From contig CP136065.1 in assembly GCA_032622095.1 (NCBI GenBank), positions 35,438,732 to 35,502,731 of the forward strand: a stretch of DNA of 64,000 nucleotides, given 5' to 3'. The DNA is from Siphonodentalium dalli. Taxonomy: Eukaryota; Mollusca; Scaphopoda; Gadilida; Siphonodentaliidae. The position numbers and the translations under genes were made by a program. Below the pieces are notes generated by a model that saw nothing but the letters and a program-made list of their open reading frames with translations, did no database searches and was not told the origin of the DNA. Of the stretch, positions 22,277 through 33,125 are shown one piece after another; position 1 is the stretch's first letter; each line of letters begins with the position of its first letter.

Positions 22277-23727
22277 TTAACTCTTTCGCTGCCAAACGCG
22301 CATAAATGCGAACTTCGTAGACGCTGCCAATCGCGCATTTCTGCGAATTTGGTATGTAGTCTAATGTATGGGATATAACTCTATTCTTTCCGGCATGTTT
22401 GATAGTGTACAATGTATTAATCTGTAGTACTGTTGCGCGCGAACAATTTAAAGCGAGAATGTCCTCAAGGTCATGCTATTTCTGACGTTATGGAGGTACA
22501 GTCAGAGCCGGAATATTGCGTCATTGTTATTAACACGTGGTTATAAGTCGAAAATGGCTGCTTGCAAAAGACTCAGGACTGAAGAAGTTATTGTTATTAC
22601 CTCTATACTCTAATGATCGAGGGGCGCCTGTGGCGCATAAGTTACTTATACCTATTATTTGTGTGGACAGTAGCCTCTATTATAGGGGCGCCTGCGGCGC
22701 ATAAGATACTATGGGTGGCGGGATGGGGTGGTGGGTGGGTAACTAACCTCTATACTCTAATGATCGAGGGGCGCCTGCGGCGCATAAGATATTTATACCT
22801 ATGATGTATGTGGGCAGTAGCCTCTACAGGGGCGCCTGCGGCGCATAAGATACTATGGGTAACGGGATGGGGTGGTGCGTGGGTAAATAACCTCTATACT
22901 CCAATCATCGAGGGGCGCCTGCGGTGCATAAGATACTTATACCTATTATTTATAATACACCTTTACTGGTTTTGAACAATCCTTGTCTATTGTGTCGTTT
23001 TCCAGTGGTGATAACAGGCCACTAAATTAATTATGCTGGTGAGTTGACCATGCGTACGCCCGCGTGACCCATATAATTCACATAAATCATCGTAAAACCC
23101 AATTTTCCTGAAATTCAAGATGGCCGTCAATATCACGTGACTTATAAGGGGCGGAGCAGGGTCATATGTCCCCCTGCAGGTATATATAAATATGGGTATG
23201 GTTATATTATATATATCTATATTTGGAATGGTACCTATCAGGGAATATTCAAGCAACCAAAGCACGAACTCAACAAAGTGCGCCATTGTATCCCATTTTG
23301 CTACAAATAGGTGGCAACTTGCATAAATCCAAGATGGACACCAAGGTCACGTGACCTATTTTATGTCCAAAGTGGGTTCATATAGGTTACTCCCGTGTAC
23401 CTTACTGTTGGACATCGTATAATTGGGTTGAATATTAGAAAACAAACAACACACACATTCATACCCACACAAACTGTACATATACAGGCAAATAGCCACT
23501 AATCCAAGATGGCCGCCAATGTCACGTGACCTTGGTGGGCGTGTCCACGGCGGCATTCGACAGGGTATACCTATGTCTATATACATGTGAAGTTTCAACT
23601 AATTATATTAGAAACTGCTTGAGATATAATGTATTACCCATATATACCTGAAATACATGGATATATGTACAGGATGCGTGGCACTGGGGGCTACGTCTGT
23701 GGTGGCGGGTGGCAGCGAAAGAGTTAA
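22277..23727. mobile_element. TTAA-E element, 1.44 kb, non-autonomous
   Basis: TTAA at 22277-22280 and 23724-23727. Terminal repeats CTCTTTCGCTGCCA and TGGCAGCGAAAGAG. It encodes no transposase. Inside are about 2.5 units of a 145-bp tandem repeat with GGGGCGCCTGCGGCGCATAA (22610-22935). Three diverged segments carry AAGATGGCC and CACGTGAC (23117-23158, 23331-23352, 23503-23528). TTAA target and CYCTTT ends fit piggyBac-like elements. The GC-rich interior differs from its surroundings. Confidence 0.88.
22610..22935. repeat. 145-bp tandem repeat inside TTAA-E
   Basis: Units of CTCTATACTCTAATGATCGA, GGGGCGCCTGCGGCGCATAA and GGGATGGGGTGGTGGGTGGG. Confidence 0.85.
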
Positions 23728-23975
23728 CTCTCAGCCAGATGTCCTCTGCATATTTCACGATTCTCAGTTAAAGGCACCCCCTAGTGTTGAAATGTTCTCC
23801 ACTCAGTTAACTCTCGGCCAAACATACTCATAAAGTCACGCTCATCAGTAAAGACACTGGTAATGTTCAAACGACTGGCTCTCCACTCAAAGTACTCGGC
23901 CAGACATGCTCATAGTCACGCTTCTCAGTTTAAAGGCACTCATAATGTTTAAACGACTGGCTCTCCACCCAAAGT
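23728..23975. repeat. Array of about 85-bp units, right part
   Basis: Units share GGCTCTCCACTCAAAGTACT, TCGGCCAGACATGCTCATAG and TCTCAGTTTAAAGGCACTC. One unit keeps an uninterrupted CTCAGTTAACTCTCGGCC (23802-23819), the unfilled equivalent of the TTAA-E site. Confidence 0.8.
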
Positions 23976-24020
23976 ACAGTAATGCCCTAAATAATCAACT
24001 CTTTAACCAAAGCAGAATTC
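23975..24020. mobile_element. TApal single-end remnant
   Basis: TACAGTAATGCCCTAAATAA to CCAAAGCAGAATT only. Confidence 0.7.
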
Positions 24021-24515
24021 CAAATAACTAATTGAACAGTATAATTATGTCAGGGAGGAATTGAACTTTGAGTGTAGGAATTTTGTCATGGCAACACATA
24101 ATGTCGCGGCAACATCCTATAACGTTTCTATTAAATATTTATTAATATATTTCCAACTCAAAATTGCATGTTTAGGTTGATATTTTACTGATACAAAATT
24201 ATAAAATGATATGGAATAGTCTTCAGTCCTGATATACTGTAATTACACAGTACACTGACCACAAACATATATAAATCGGCTTGCATTTGATATACTTACT
24301 AGCAAGGGTACCCAGTTGTTCGGTTGAAGAATGCATAATTCATTAGTGGCCGTTCAAGTCATTTAAACTAATTATTAGCCATCTGGGGTAAACAACAACT
24401 ATTGCATGACTCTCCGGATAAAGTTACATCTATCATTTAAGATGACAATCAATGGTCTTTATTGCTATTTATTAGTGCCTCTTTAAGGCATTTGAGATCA
24501 AGAACCAATCCCATG
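24021..24515. other. Unassigned intronic sequence
   Basis: No recognised element or exon. Confidence 0.5.
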
Positions 24516-24522
24516 ACATTCC

Positions 24523-24554
<32 letters not shown>
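24523..24554. repeat. Poly-C tract (about 30 bases)
   Basis: Uninterrupted C run. Confidence 0.95.
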
Positions 24555-24860
24555 ATCGGATCAAACCAATATTCGAACTCGATTTATATTTTGGAGCGAG
24601 AAACTCACATATAAAATTTGGTTCCAATCAGATAAAAAATATTTGAGTTATGGCAGCCATGCATGAATTCTAAGTTGAATAAGGGCCATGACTCTCTAAA
24701 AAAAAAAATCGGATCAAACCCATATTCAAACTCCATCTGTAGTTTGGGCTGAGAAACTCATATACAAAATTTGGTTCCGATCGGATAGAAAATGTTTGAG
24801 TTATCGCAATTATGCATCAAGAGTCTACGGATGGATAGACAGACAGACGGATGTGTGGAA
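24555..24860. repeat. Retroelement-like tail in two tandem units
   Basis: ATCGGATCAAACC with GAGAAACTCACATATAAAAT and TTGGTTCCAATCAGATAAAA, repeated once. It ends GATGGATAGACAGACAGACG. Confidence 0.6.
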
Positions 24861-25175
24861 GTGATGTCACAAACTATAAAGGGAGATAATATTTCTTCCA
24901 AGATAGAGGTGTCAAGTTACAGGAGTAATTGCTTGCATAGGTTAATTTGAGTTGCCATATCTCTAATACTGTGAGGAGATTCCAGCTGAAACTTTACACA
25001 TAAACAAAGAACAGCTTTCTTATTAAACGCCCATGCCTTTTCGTTATGCGAGTTTCCTTTCCCTTTAATGTGGTACAATTTGGCAGATGACTATTGAGAA
25101 AAGTGATGAAAATAGATGGTATTGTAGTGTGATATCTATGTCCTTCGTCACCTATTTTCTTAATTTGTATTCCAT
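24861..25175. other. Unassigned intronic sequence
   Basis: Nothing recognised. Confidence 0.5.
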
Positions 25176-25179
25176 ATTC

Positions 25180-25735
25180 ACCCCCCCCCATGTTAACTGG
25201 CATTCAGTGTTCACCCACTATGTTAATTGATATTCAGTATTTACCCCACCTGTTAACTGGTATTAAGAATTCACCCCTCTGTTAACTGGTATTCAATAAT
25301 CACCCCTCAGTTAATTGGTATTCAGTGGTCACCCCTCTGTTAACTGGAATTCAATATTCACCCTCTCTGTTAACTGGTATTTGCCCCATCTGTTAACTGG
25401 TATTCAGTATTCACCCTCCCTGTTAACAGGTATTCCGAATTCACCCCTCTGTTAACTGGTATTCAATAATCACCCCTCTGTTAACTGGTATTCAGTATTC
25501 ATCCCTCTGTTAACTGGTATTCAATATATATAATCACCCCTCTGTTAACTGGTATACAGTGGTCACCCCCATCAATTAACAGGCATTCCATATTCACCCC
25601 CCCCCCCCCCTGTTAACTGGTATTCCATATTCACCCCCTCTGTTAACTGCCATTCAGTATTCACCCTCCTCTGGTAATTGGCATTCAGTATTCACACCCT
25701 TCTGTTAAAAGGTATTCAGGATACATGGGGGATGA
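25180..25735. repeat. Minisatellite, about 30-bp unit, roughly 18 copies
   Basis: Units of CACCCCTCTGTTAACTGGTA plus TTCAGTATT, with a C run at 25598-25609. Variant blocks (AATAATCACCCC, GTGGTCACCCC) recur in order, suggesting block duplication. Confidence 0.92.
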
Positions 25736-26343
25736 CGGGGTAACACACTCATATATAGGATGTTATTCCAGCATTCTGATCGTAAACAAATAGATATATT
25801 TAGTTGTCCTCATTTCTTGACTGAAAGTGTAACACACGTCACTGATAAACACTGCTTTTATAAAAAGCCGGTGTTTTGAGTGCAGTTCTACTTGTTTACA
25901 ACCAATGGCTGACAAGTTCATTGCCCCAGTCACTCCCATCCTATTACCAATTTACCATACACACCCATAGTACAAGGCTAATTTGATTTCCATATTAATG
26001 CTTGCTCTAATGTATAAAACAAAGGCTTCCACTTCACTCAATCTTCATTCATAGGGAGTTGGTATGTGGGTGTGATGTTATTTTGAATTTTGTTTTGTAG
26101 TGCATTTATAGGGGAGTTAGTTAACCAAATTTTAGCTCTAATTTATTTTAGAATGTCACTTGATTAGAAATTTTTCCATTTTCAACCTTCACACTAACAG
26201 CATGAGGTGCACATGCTTTACAGAGTAATCAGAGTTGTTTATTGTCACTCACCTTAAGCTTATTTACTGCGGGATTTGTCTTGAACTTGACCAGTTGCCA
26301 GCTGTGGTAATTTATTGCCATGATTTTGAACCATAGGCAGACC
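25736..26343. other. Unassigned intronic sequence
   Basis: No element ends, arrays or exon recognised. Confidence 0.5.
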
Positions 26344-26440
26344 CAAGCCTGAGTTTAGTGTGCCTGTCATTTGCAGAATGAGGTCCCCAGCGGGTGAATT
26401 TAGTGACACTGTCCCGCATAGATGGCTAGCATCACTAAAT
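26344..26440. mobile_element. hAT-1 left-end fragment
   Basis: CAAGCCTGAGTTTAGTGTGC to CTAGCATCACTAAATTCAC, then an abrupt change to the repeat at 26443. Confidence 0.82.
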
Positions 26441-26442
26441 TC

Positions 26443-26867
26443 ACATGGGATGTGGAGTAATAACTTGGTGTTTTTTGTAGGATCGTTTGATGTAATGTAT
26501 GTTCACCCGCATCTCACTGGTGTGTTTTTTTAAAAAGAACTAGCTTGATTAATAAGCATTAGTGTAGTTAAATTAACTTGTGAACTCATCATACAACCCT
26601 ATTATGTTTACAAATTAATCCATAATTTACAACCTTATTCAAATTAAACCCAAATCTATCTGTCCATCACTGTTTCGTGTTATAATCATGTGATTTTATC
26701 TTCTTAATAATATAAATAAAACACATCATTAATATCTTTATTCAATACAAAACATGGTATTGGTATAAAATTTGATGGTGGGTAGGCTCCTGAAGATCAA
26801 CTGAATTTTAGCACAGGGTCCATGTGAGTAAGCCCAGTATCCACTTTTTGAGCAAAAACATGCATGA

Positions 26868-26898
<31 letters not shown>

Positions 26899-26935
26899 CC
26901 CCGGGCTTACTGACGTGTGTATACAGTATATCAAT
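26443..26935 (-). repeat. Dispersed repeat, inverted partner of 17840-18290
   Basis: GGGATGTGGAGTAATAACTT, TGTGAACTCATCATACAACC and CAATACAAAACATGGTATTG match the complement of the 17.8-18.3 kb copy. A poly-C tract (26869-26897) replaces the GAGGACCCCC region. Confidence 0.75.
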
Positions 26936-27134
26936 GGAATTCAAATTATACGATTTGGAAGATTTTTGCCAAACGGTAAGGACACACTCAGATGCACTCA
27001 ATACAAATTGATATTTTTGGCGATAATTAAAACATTCATTTTCACTTTAACCCTTTCAGTGCCAGGGGCCGATCTCACCGGCCCTAAACCTACAAAATAA
27101 GTCTGTTAAAGAATATATGAATAAATTATTGAAA

Positions 27135-27167
<33 letters not shown>

Positions 27168-27252
27168 GTTAGGCCAATGCATTCTCTTATATATAATAAC
27201 TAGCCGATGAGCCGACGTTGTCCGGGCTACGTTGTCCGGGCTATTCAAAAAC

Positions 27253-27740
27253 CAAATTTCAAGTCGATAGCTCTACCCGTTTCCGAGATCTGGTCTGCGC
27301 ATGAGCGAAGCTGGCGTCGCACGGGCTCGGCGACCCGATAAAATTCGTATCCGGGGCAAGATACATTCACATACCAAATTTCAAGTCGATAGCTCCACCC
27401 GTTTCCGATATCTCGTCTGCGCATGCGCGAAGCTGGCGTCGCACAGGCTCGGCGACCCGATACAATTCGTATCCGGGGCAAGATACATTCACATAGCAAA
27501 TTTCAAGTCGATAGCTCCACCCGTTTCCGATATCTCGTCTGCGCATGCGCGAAGCTGGCGTCGCACAGGCTCGGCGACCCGATACAATTCGTATCCGGGG
27601 CAAGATACATTCACATAGCAAATTTCCAGTCGATAGCTCCACCCGTTTCCGAGATCTCGTCTGCGCATGCGCGAAGCGGGCGCCGCACGGGCTCGCCAAT
27701 ACGACAACGTCCGCCGCCTGGTCAAACTACACACACGTAC
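27253..27740. repeat. 122-bp tandem repeat, four copies
   Basis: CAAATTTCAAGTCGATAGCT starts units at 27253, 27375, 27497 and 27619. Each has CTGCGCATGCGCGAAGCTGG and GATACATTCACATA. The overlapping open frames on both strands are a by-product of this GC-rich array. Confidence 0.95.
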
Positions 27741-28359
27741 CAAGTTTCGTCCCGATCGGTCGAGAATCGTAGATTTGTATAAATGACAGACAAACAAACA
27801 TACATATATACAGACAGACAAACAGAGGTCTTCAAAATATATATGAGACTAGAAGGTGACCCGACTTCGTCCAGGCTTTGACCTTGAATTGACCATTTTC
27901 AAGGTCAAGGTCAGGTGGGGTAACGATTTAACCCGTCCAAAACACTGCCCGGACAAAAGTACCCGAGAAAAGTACCCGTCGAAATCCATCCGGTTTTACC
28001 CGATTTGACCTCGAATTGATTATTTTGAAGGTCAAGGTCAGGTCGGGGTCACGACTCGACCCGTCCAATACACTCAGCGGACAAAAGTAACCCTACGTAT
28101 CAAATTTCGTCGAAATCCCATTAAAATTCGCGATTTGACCTTGAATTGACCCGATTTCAATGTCAAGGTCACGTCGCACGGACAAATTAATAGGCCTATG
28201 TCACTCCCCGGCCGAAAATACCCCCACATAGCAAGTTTCATCGAAATAGGCTTGGCCGTTTTCGAGTCCATTGGAAACAGACAGACACACACACAGACAG
28301 ATCTTCCAAAATATATAATAGACTAGAAGGTGACCCGACTTCGTCCGGGCTATTCAAAA

Positions 28360-28525
28360 ACCAAATTTCAAGTCGATAGCTCCACCCGTTTCCGAGATCT
28401 GGTCTGCGCATGCGCGAAGCTGGCGTCGCACGGGCTCGGCGACCCGATAAAATTCGTATCCGGGGCAAGATACATTCACATACCAAATTTCAAGTCGATA
28501 GCTCCACCCGTTTCCGAGATATATA
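28360..28525. repeat. Single extra copy of the 122-bp unit
   Basis: Same sequence as the array, in the third head-to-tail unit. Confidence 0.85.
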
Positions 28526-29039
28526 TATTGCCCAATGTCATTTGCGGATACCTCGGCCGGTGATGAGTTAACGCGACATCGGCCGGTTAAGAGTTAAACG
28601 CGATCACGTCACGATCTGTTGACGACGTAATATATTTATGGAATGTTTTTCGATGAGCGAAGCATGGTCATGCGTTCTTCTCGATAATTAAGGTAGAAAC
28701 TTTAAACGTACACAGGCGTGTGATACATCATTGGAAAGAGGAAGCGCCACAGATTCTAACCGTGTAAATTATATGACTGGCAATTTATTATTCGCGCTAT
28801 ATCGAATCGATTTGTGAGCACCGAACTGAAATATATTAGCACAAAACGGCGTAAAAACAGATTTGACCTCGGCACGTGAAAAGTTGACCTCGGATCTGAA
28901 AATTAATATGCCTATGCCACTTCCCGGCCGATAGTACCCTAACATACAAAGTTTCATCGAAATCGGGTCGGCCGTTTTCGAGTTCATCGCGAACACACAC
29001 ACAGACACACACACACACAAACAGATCTTCCAAAATATA

Positions 29040-29098
29040 TAATAGATAATAATAATATTTGTATAGCGCTTATCCCCAATAAGCGGGCCCTAAGCGCT
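29040..29098. repeat. SINE-tail-like motif with AGCGCTTAT palindrome
   Basis: TAATAATAATATTTGTATAG, then CGCTTATCCCCAATAAGCGG and CTAAGCGCTTA. It resembles the tail/core segment seen in many invertebrate SINEs (inference). Confidence 0.4.
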
Positions 29099-29200
29099 TA
29101 TATGCGAGGCGACCTATGGTCGACTCGCATATATAAGAGAATGTATTGGCACAGGGTATATGGGTTGATACAAAAATTGACCTGGCACTCAAAGGGTTAA

Positions 29201-29635
29201 ATATAACTTTTTCCAGATAACTTCAATTTATCTATTATTATTATTATCCATCCCTTAACTAACACTATTTCTGATTGGGCAAAAGCCGCTATGTGATAAT
29301 CCGGGAAAAAGTCATATCAGACTCCCGAATGTCATACTGGACTCCCAAGTGTGCAATATGACTTTTTTTATTGGGACTGTGATGTCACGAATTAACTATT
29401 GCGAAATGAATCAGTGAAATTGTGATGCGCGCGCAACACTGGTGGATTTAGCAGACATTTCACTTCCGCATTGAGTTTTTTTTTCAATTCCGTGTTTACT
29501 GTTCCAAATCATGCTTTCTGATTATCAAATACAGGCTTTTATTGAGAATTAAGTGCCGACAAATACCAAACTTAACCACTAAAGTTTTATTCCCAAAATT
29601 TGGATAAACATACAGATGGATAATAAAAATGTCAT
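29201..29635. other. Unassigned intronic sequence
   Basis: AAGTCATATCAGACTCCCGA and ATGTCATACTGGACTCCCAA are a short local repeat. Nothing else was recognised. Confidence 0.45.
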
Positions 29636-29791
29636 TATACAATGTTGTGTACAGTATGAGTTTTTCTTGTACTCGTCCAGGTTGTGGTGAAAAGTCATAT
29701 TGGATTCGACACTGCATGACTCGTCCAATATGACTTTTCACCACAACCTGGACTCGTACAAGAAAAACACATACTGTACACAACATTGTAA
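29636..29791. mobile_element. Palindromic MITE, TA-flanked, about 152 bp
   Basis: Arms of about 67 bp begin ACAATGTTGTGTACAGTATG and are almost perfectly complementary, around a short loop TTCGACACTGCATGACTCG. TA sits at both sides. It is unrelated in sequence to TApal. Confidence 0.82.
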
Positions 29792-29981
29792 AATAACTTG
29801 ATATTACATGTATAATTAAACTTGATGGTAATACTAATTTTATTAGTCAAAGGCTTTCGGCTAAGAAACCTTCTTCAAGTAAATAGTCATACATTATAAT
29901 TAGGAGCTCAGACAGTTTATATGTTAGATTGTCATTTTGTGTCATTGTGCTTACAAGACATTTTCGTCACATGAATAATGT

Positions 29982-30380
29982 TTAACCCTTTACCCAACAA
30001 ACCGGCCAAAACCGGCCAAATAAAGCTTCAACAGCCTAAAATATCTTCGGTCTGTCTCAATAGAACCATACAAATATGGATATCATTGGAACCGGCTCAT
30101 TGACCACATTGTGATGGTAGAGTTATGCCCTGTGCCAATGCATTCTCTTATATATGCGAGTCGACCATAGGTCGCCTCGCATATATAAGAGAATGCATTG
30201 GCCTAAAAAAAATCTTTTTTTAACACTTTTTACCATTTTTTCTTACATTCTTTAACAATTTTATAATATTTAATGTGTTAAGCCAATGCATTCTCTTATA
30301 TATGCGAGGCGACCAATGGTCGACTCGCATATATAAGAGAATGCATTGGCACAGGGCCGTTCTGTTGGGTAAAGGGTTAA
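29982..30380. mobile_element. TTAA-A MITE, complete
   Basis: TTAA at 29982-29985 and 30377-30380. Standard A ends; hairpins at 30129-30203 and 30285-30353. Its right TTAA is also the left TTAA of the next element. Confidence 0.93.
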
Positions 30381-30517
30381 CCCTTTCAGTGCCAAGTCCG
30401 ATTTTTGTATCAACTAAGAGCTCTTTCCATCAATGTATCACATTATTATAATCAATAAATAATTATCAAGGAAATATGGGTTGATACAAGAATCGGACTT
30501 GGCACTGAAATGGTTAA
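30377..30517. mobile_element. TTAA-B shell without a hairpin (133 bp)
   Basis: Both arms are intact: CCCTTTCAGTGCCAAGTCCG to TTTTTGTATCAAC and the complement ending CACTGAAATGG with TTAA. Between them is an unrelated 64-bp AT-rich filler, not the module. Confidence 0.88.
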
Positions 30518-31615
30518 AAAACATTAAAAGCCCCTTTAAACTGGCTTGTATTAGTCTAGGTTTGAAAAAAAATGTTGATGTTACAGTTAACTTTCGCAGT
30601 AAACTATTTCAAATAAAATTTGAAGTACCAAGGCCTTCAATGGCAAAAGATCCGGGTCTGATTTCATAGCGTTTTGAATGCATGACAACTTTTGTCTTCG
30701 ATATCTACATTTGGGCTAACACACCCTGGGGGTAGAATTACTCTTTCAACATAGTGTCGTCATAATCCTATAATGGCTGGCTGTTTTTATGCACCTCGTG
30801 ATCATTTGATATTCACGCTGTAGTGAACAATGGTGTAAAACCATTGTTCGTCAATAAACCTTCTCAGAGGTGGCCATGTAGGCGTAGGTATCATAAAACT
30901 TTTTCTAATATTTCATTGAGTTGACATCCCGTCTATGTTTCATCACTCTTTAGTCACTACCTTGTCTATTATAATAGTATTCTATAAATGTGAAGCCAGG
31001 TCATTTTGATATAAGTTCAACTATACCTAGATTATCATAAATATTTTCTTTTCAGTGATGTGAAATACTCAACTGAGGATTTCAGAAAGGAATAACAATA
31101 ATCATGCCAAAATTAGCTATATTCAACAAGAGGTTGCACCGCCAGTGCTGGCATACCGACAAAGTATGGTTGAGATATTTGCTCGAATGGAAAAAAAACC
31201 CAACATTTTCAAATAAACAAAGATAAATAACGGAAAACATGAACAAAATGATTGAACACTCAATTGATTGCCATCATAGTAGTGTCAGAACATCCATACC
31301 AAATTTCAATAAAGCAAGATAATTTTGATATAAGTTCAAACTAGTATATGGTCATAAATTAAATATCTAGATTATAATACAAATTTTCTTTTCAGTAATG
31401 TGGAACATTCAACTGAGGGGTTCAGAACGGAATAGCAATATTCACAAATTACACATACAGTGACTTAAGTACTGGTAGAACCATTACGGTATGTTATCAC
31501 ATTCAAAGGTTGTTTTCTTGGAAATGGTAAAGTTGATGTGATTAGAATGTTCAACAAGTTTTCTTTGATTGCTACACTCTTCCAGTGGAGATACATGTAC
31601 ATGTAGTGTTTGGAT
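30518..31615. other. Unassigned with a diverged local duplication
   Basis: AAATATTTTCTTTTCAGTGA and TACTCAACTGAGGATTTCAG near 31045 recur near 31380. No exon was recognised. Confidence 0.5.
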
Positions 31616-31617
31616 AC

Positions 31618-32003
31618 TAAGGCCAAAAGAAAAAAACTTGTCTGTTTCCAATAATTGGACAAAATATTTCCAGACAGGCAGGGATTATTTTTTGTAAGCG
31701 ATATAATAGCGTAGTTACAGCTGCATGGAATATGGTAGATTCATGTGTATTAAAACTAAGGCCAAGCATTGGTTAAAACCATGTTGTCCATTGAATTCTT
31801 TCACTCAGCAGTAATATCTCTACTAACGTTGAGTTTAATAACGAACTAATTTTTGCTTTTGGGATTAGGGAAAACGGTAAATATTCACTCTAACAGGTAA
31901 CTTTTGACTAGCCTTCGGGAGAAAACTAAAAAAAAATTTGAGGCAGGCAAGAAAATCTCAGCCAGGCAGGGTATCGGAAACAAAGAGGTTTTTTTGTGCC
32001 TAA
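31618..32003. mobile_element. PIF/Harbinger-like MITE with TAA duplication
   Basis: Ends GGCCAAAAGAAAAAAACTTG and GAGGTTTTTTTGTGCC are flanked by TAA on both sides. The interior has AGACAGGCAGGGATT and GCAAGAAAATCTCAGCCAGG. A 3-bp duplication with GGC ends fits PIF/Harbinger. Confidence 0.82.
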
Positions 32004-32026
32004 CTTATCAGTTATATTCACTGAAA

Positions 32027-32291
32027 TACAGTAATGCTCTAATTAATCGACCTCTTAACCACAGCAGAATTTTGATTAACTTTTCAGGATTTAGTCGAAA
32101 ATATGGCTTGTTGCCATTCATCGGAAAGCTCTCAGGATTTAGTCGGAAATATGGCTTGTTGCCATTCATCGGAAAGCTTTCGGCGAGAACTTTCCGATGA
32201 ATGGCAACAAGCCATATTTCCGACTAAATCCTGAAATGTTACCCATAATTCTGCTGTGGTTAAGAGGTCGATTAATTAGAGCATTACTGTA
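32027..32291. mobile_element. TApal with a duplicated left-arm segment
   Basis: TA-flanked, 261 bp. ATATGGCTTGTTGCCATTCA occurs twice in the left arm, leaving an unpaired extra 50 bp. Confidence 0.88.
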
Positions 32292-32394
32292 AGTCACTAA
32301 TATGTCTTCAATACTGAGCGGGAGAGAGGGTTTTAGTTTTAATTTTCAGAATAGCACACAGTAACTGGAAAAGTTATCCTTTGGTTATGTTCAT

Positions 32395-32746
32395 GAACCT
32401 TGAAATAGTGTGATTATCATTTGCAGAATGAGGTCCCCAGAGGGTTAATTTAGTGATACTACCCTGAACAGTGGGCTAGCATCACTGAATTCACCCTCTG
32501 GGGACCTCATTCTGCTTAGGTCATCTTCTGGGAGGCATCTATAGTCTCAAATTAACATCGTTTTTTCCCTTCTGTTCAGTTTCTATATCCCCTAATTTGC
32601 AGAAGATAAAATCAATAATCGAGGTGATTAATGGGCGCACATCACCAACTTCAACTGGGGAACTACAATCTGATCCTAAGTCTCCCATAGCAGTTGAGGC
32701 TTCAGCAGATTGAGGTTCCCAGAGGGGAATTTGGTGATGCTAGCCC
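32395..32746. mobile_element. hAT-1 MITE, right end truncated
   Basis: CTTGAAATAGTGTG start, two sub-terminal palindromes and an interior with AATTAACATCG, which is the unfilled TTAA site relevant to the TTAA-F insertion at 56.3 kb. Confidence 0.8.
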
Positions 32747-32799
32747 ACAGTGTGTGTCTGTGTGTGTCTGTATTTTCATATGAGGAAAACAATCAGATA

Positions 32800-33125
32800 A
32801 CTAAAACTAAAATTATCACCTGGAAACCAAATAATCGGCAAATTCTATGTTGACAAGGACCATATCTCCAGCGAAAACGAGCTGAACGAATCCAAATTTG
32901 ATCAGTTTTTTCATGTGGCTAATCCACATACAAAATTTGTAAACAATCAAAAAACTAAATTTACTACATCACCCGTACAGCAAAATAATTGGCAAATTCT
33001 AAGTCAACAAAGACCAAAATAACTCTGGCAAAAATTGGCGGACCAAACCCAAATTCAAACTTGAGTCTGTGTTTTAATGAGAGTAAATACACATACCATA
33101 TGAAATTTGAAAACAATCAGATTTG
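32800..33125. repeat. Retroelement-like tail units
   Basis: GGAAACCAAATAATCGGCAA, GACCAAACCCAAATTCAAAC and ACAAAATTTGTAAACAATCA, in two diverged units. Confidence 0.45.

Larger units (their letters stand above)
27199..29098. repeat. Insertion of three head-to-tail tail-like units
   Basis: Units begin near 27199, 27846 and 28321, the latter two with ACTAGAAGGTGACCCGACTT and the first with ACTAGCCGATGAGCC. They end in CAGACAGAC/ACACAC runs followed by TTCCAAAATATATAATAGA. Repeated AAATTTCRTCGAAATC words and AAGGTCAAGGTCA occur within. Ends and tandem form suggest a non-LTR or SINE-like 3' region; no reverse transcriptase frame is present. Confidence 0.55.
27047..29200. mobile_element. TTAA-B MITE (reverse) split by a 1.9-kb insertion
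   Basis: TTAA at 27047-27050 and 29197-29200. CCCTTTCAGTGCCAGGGGCC left; TGACCTGGCACTCAAAGGG right. The hairpin is broken at CTTATATAT (27186-27194) and resumes at TATATGCGAGGCG (29100). Removing the insert restores a normal TTAA-B with a poly-A tract (27139-27166). Confidence 0.82.

Noticed and set aside
22277-23727. Promoter or CpG island because of the GC-rich CACGTG and AAGATGGC motifs
   Set aside because: The sequence is bounded exactly by TTAA and inverted ends, so it is element sequence first. Regulatory activity is only raised as a possibility in the findings.
27301-27821. Arg/Ala-rich proteins of about 110-119 residues on both strands
   Set aside because: They lie entirely in the 122-bp GC-rich tandem repeat; the frame shifts each unit and both strands are equally open.
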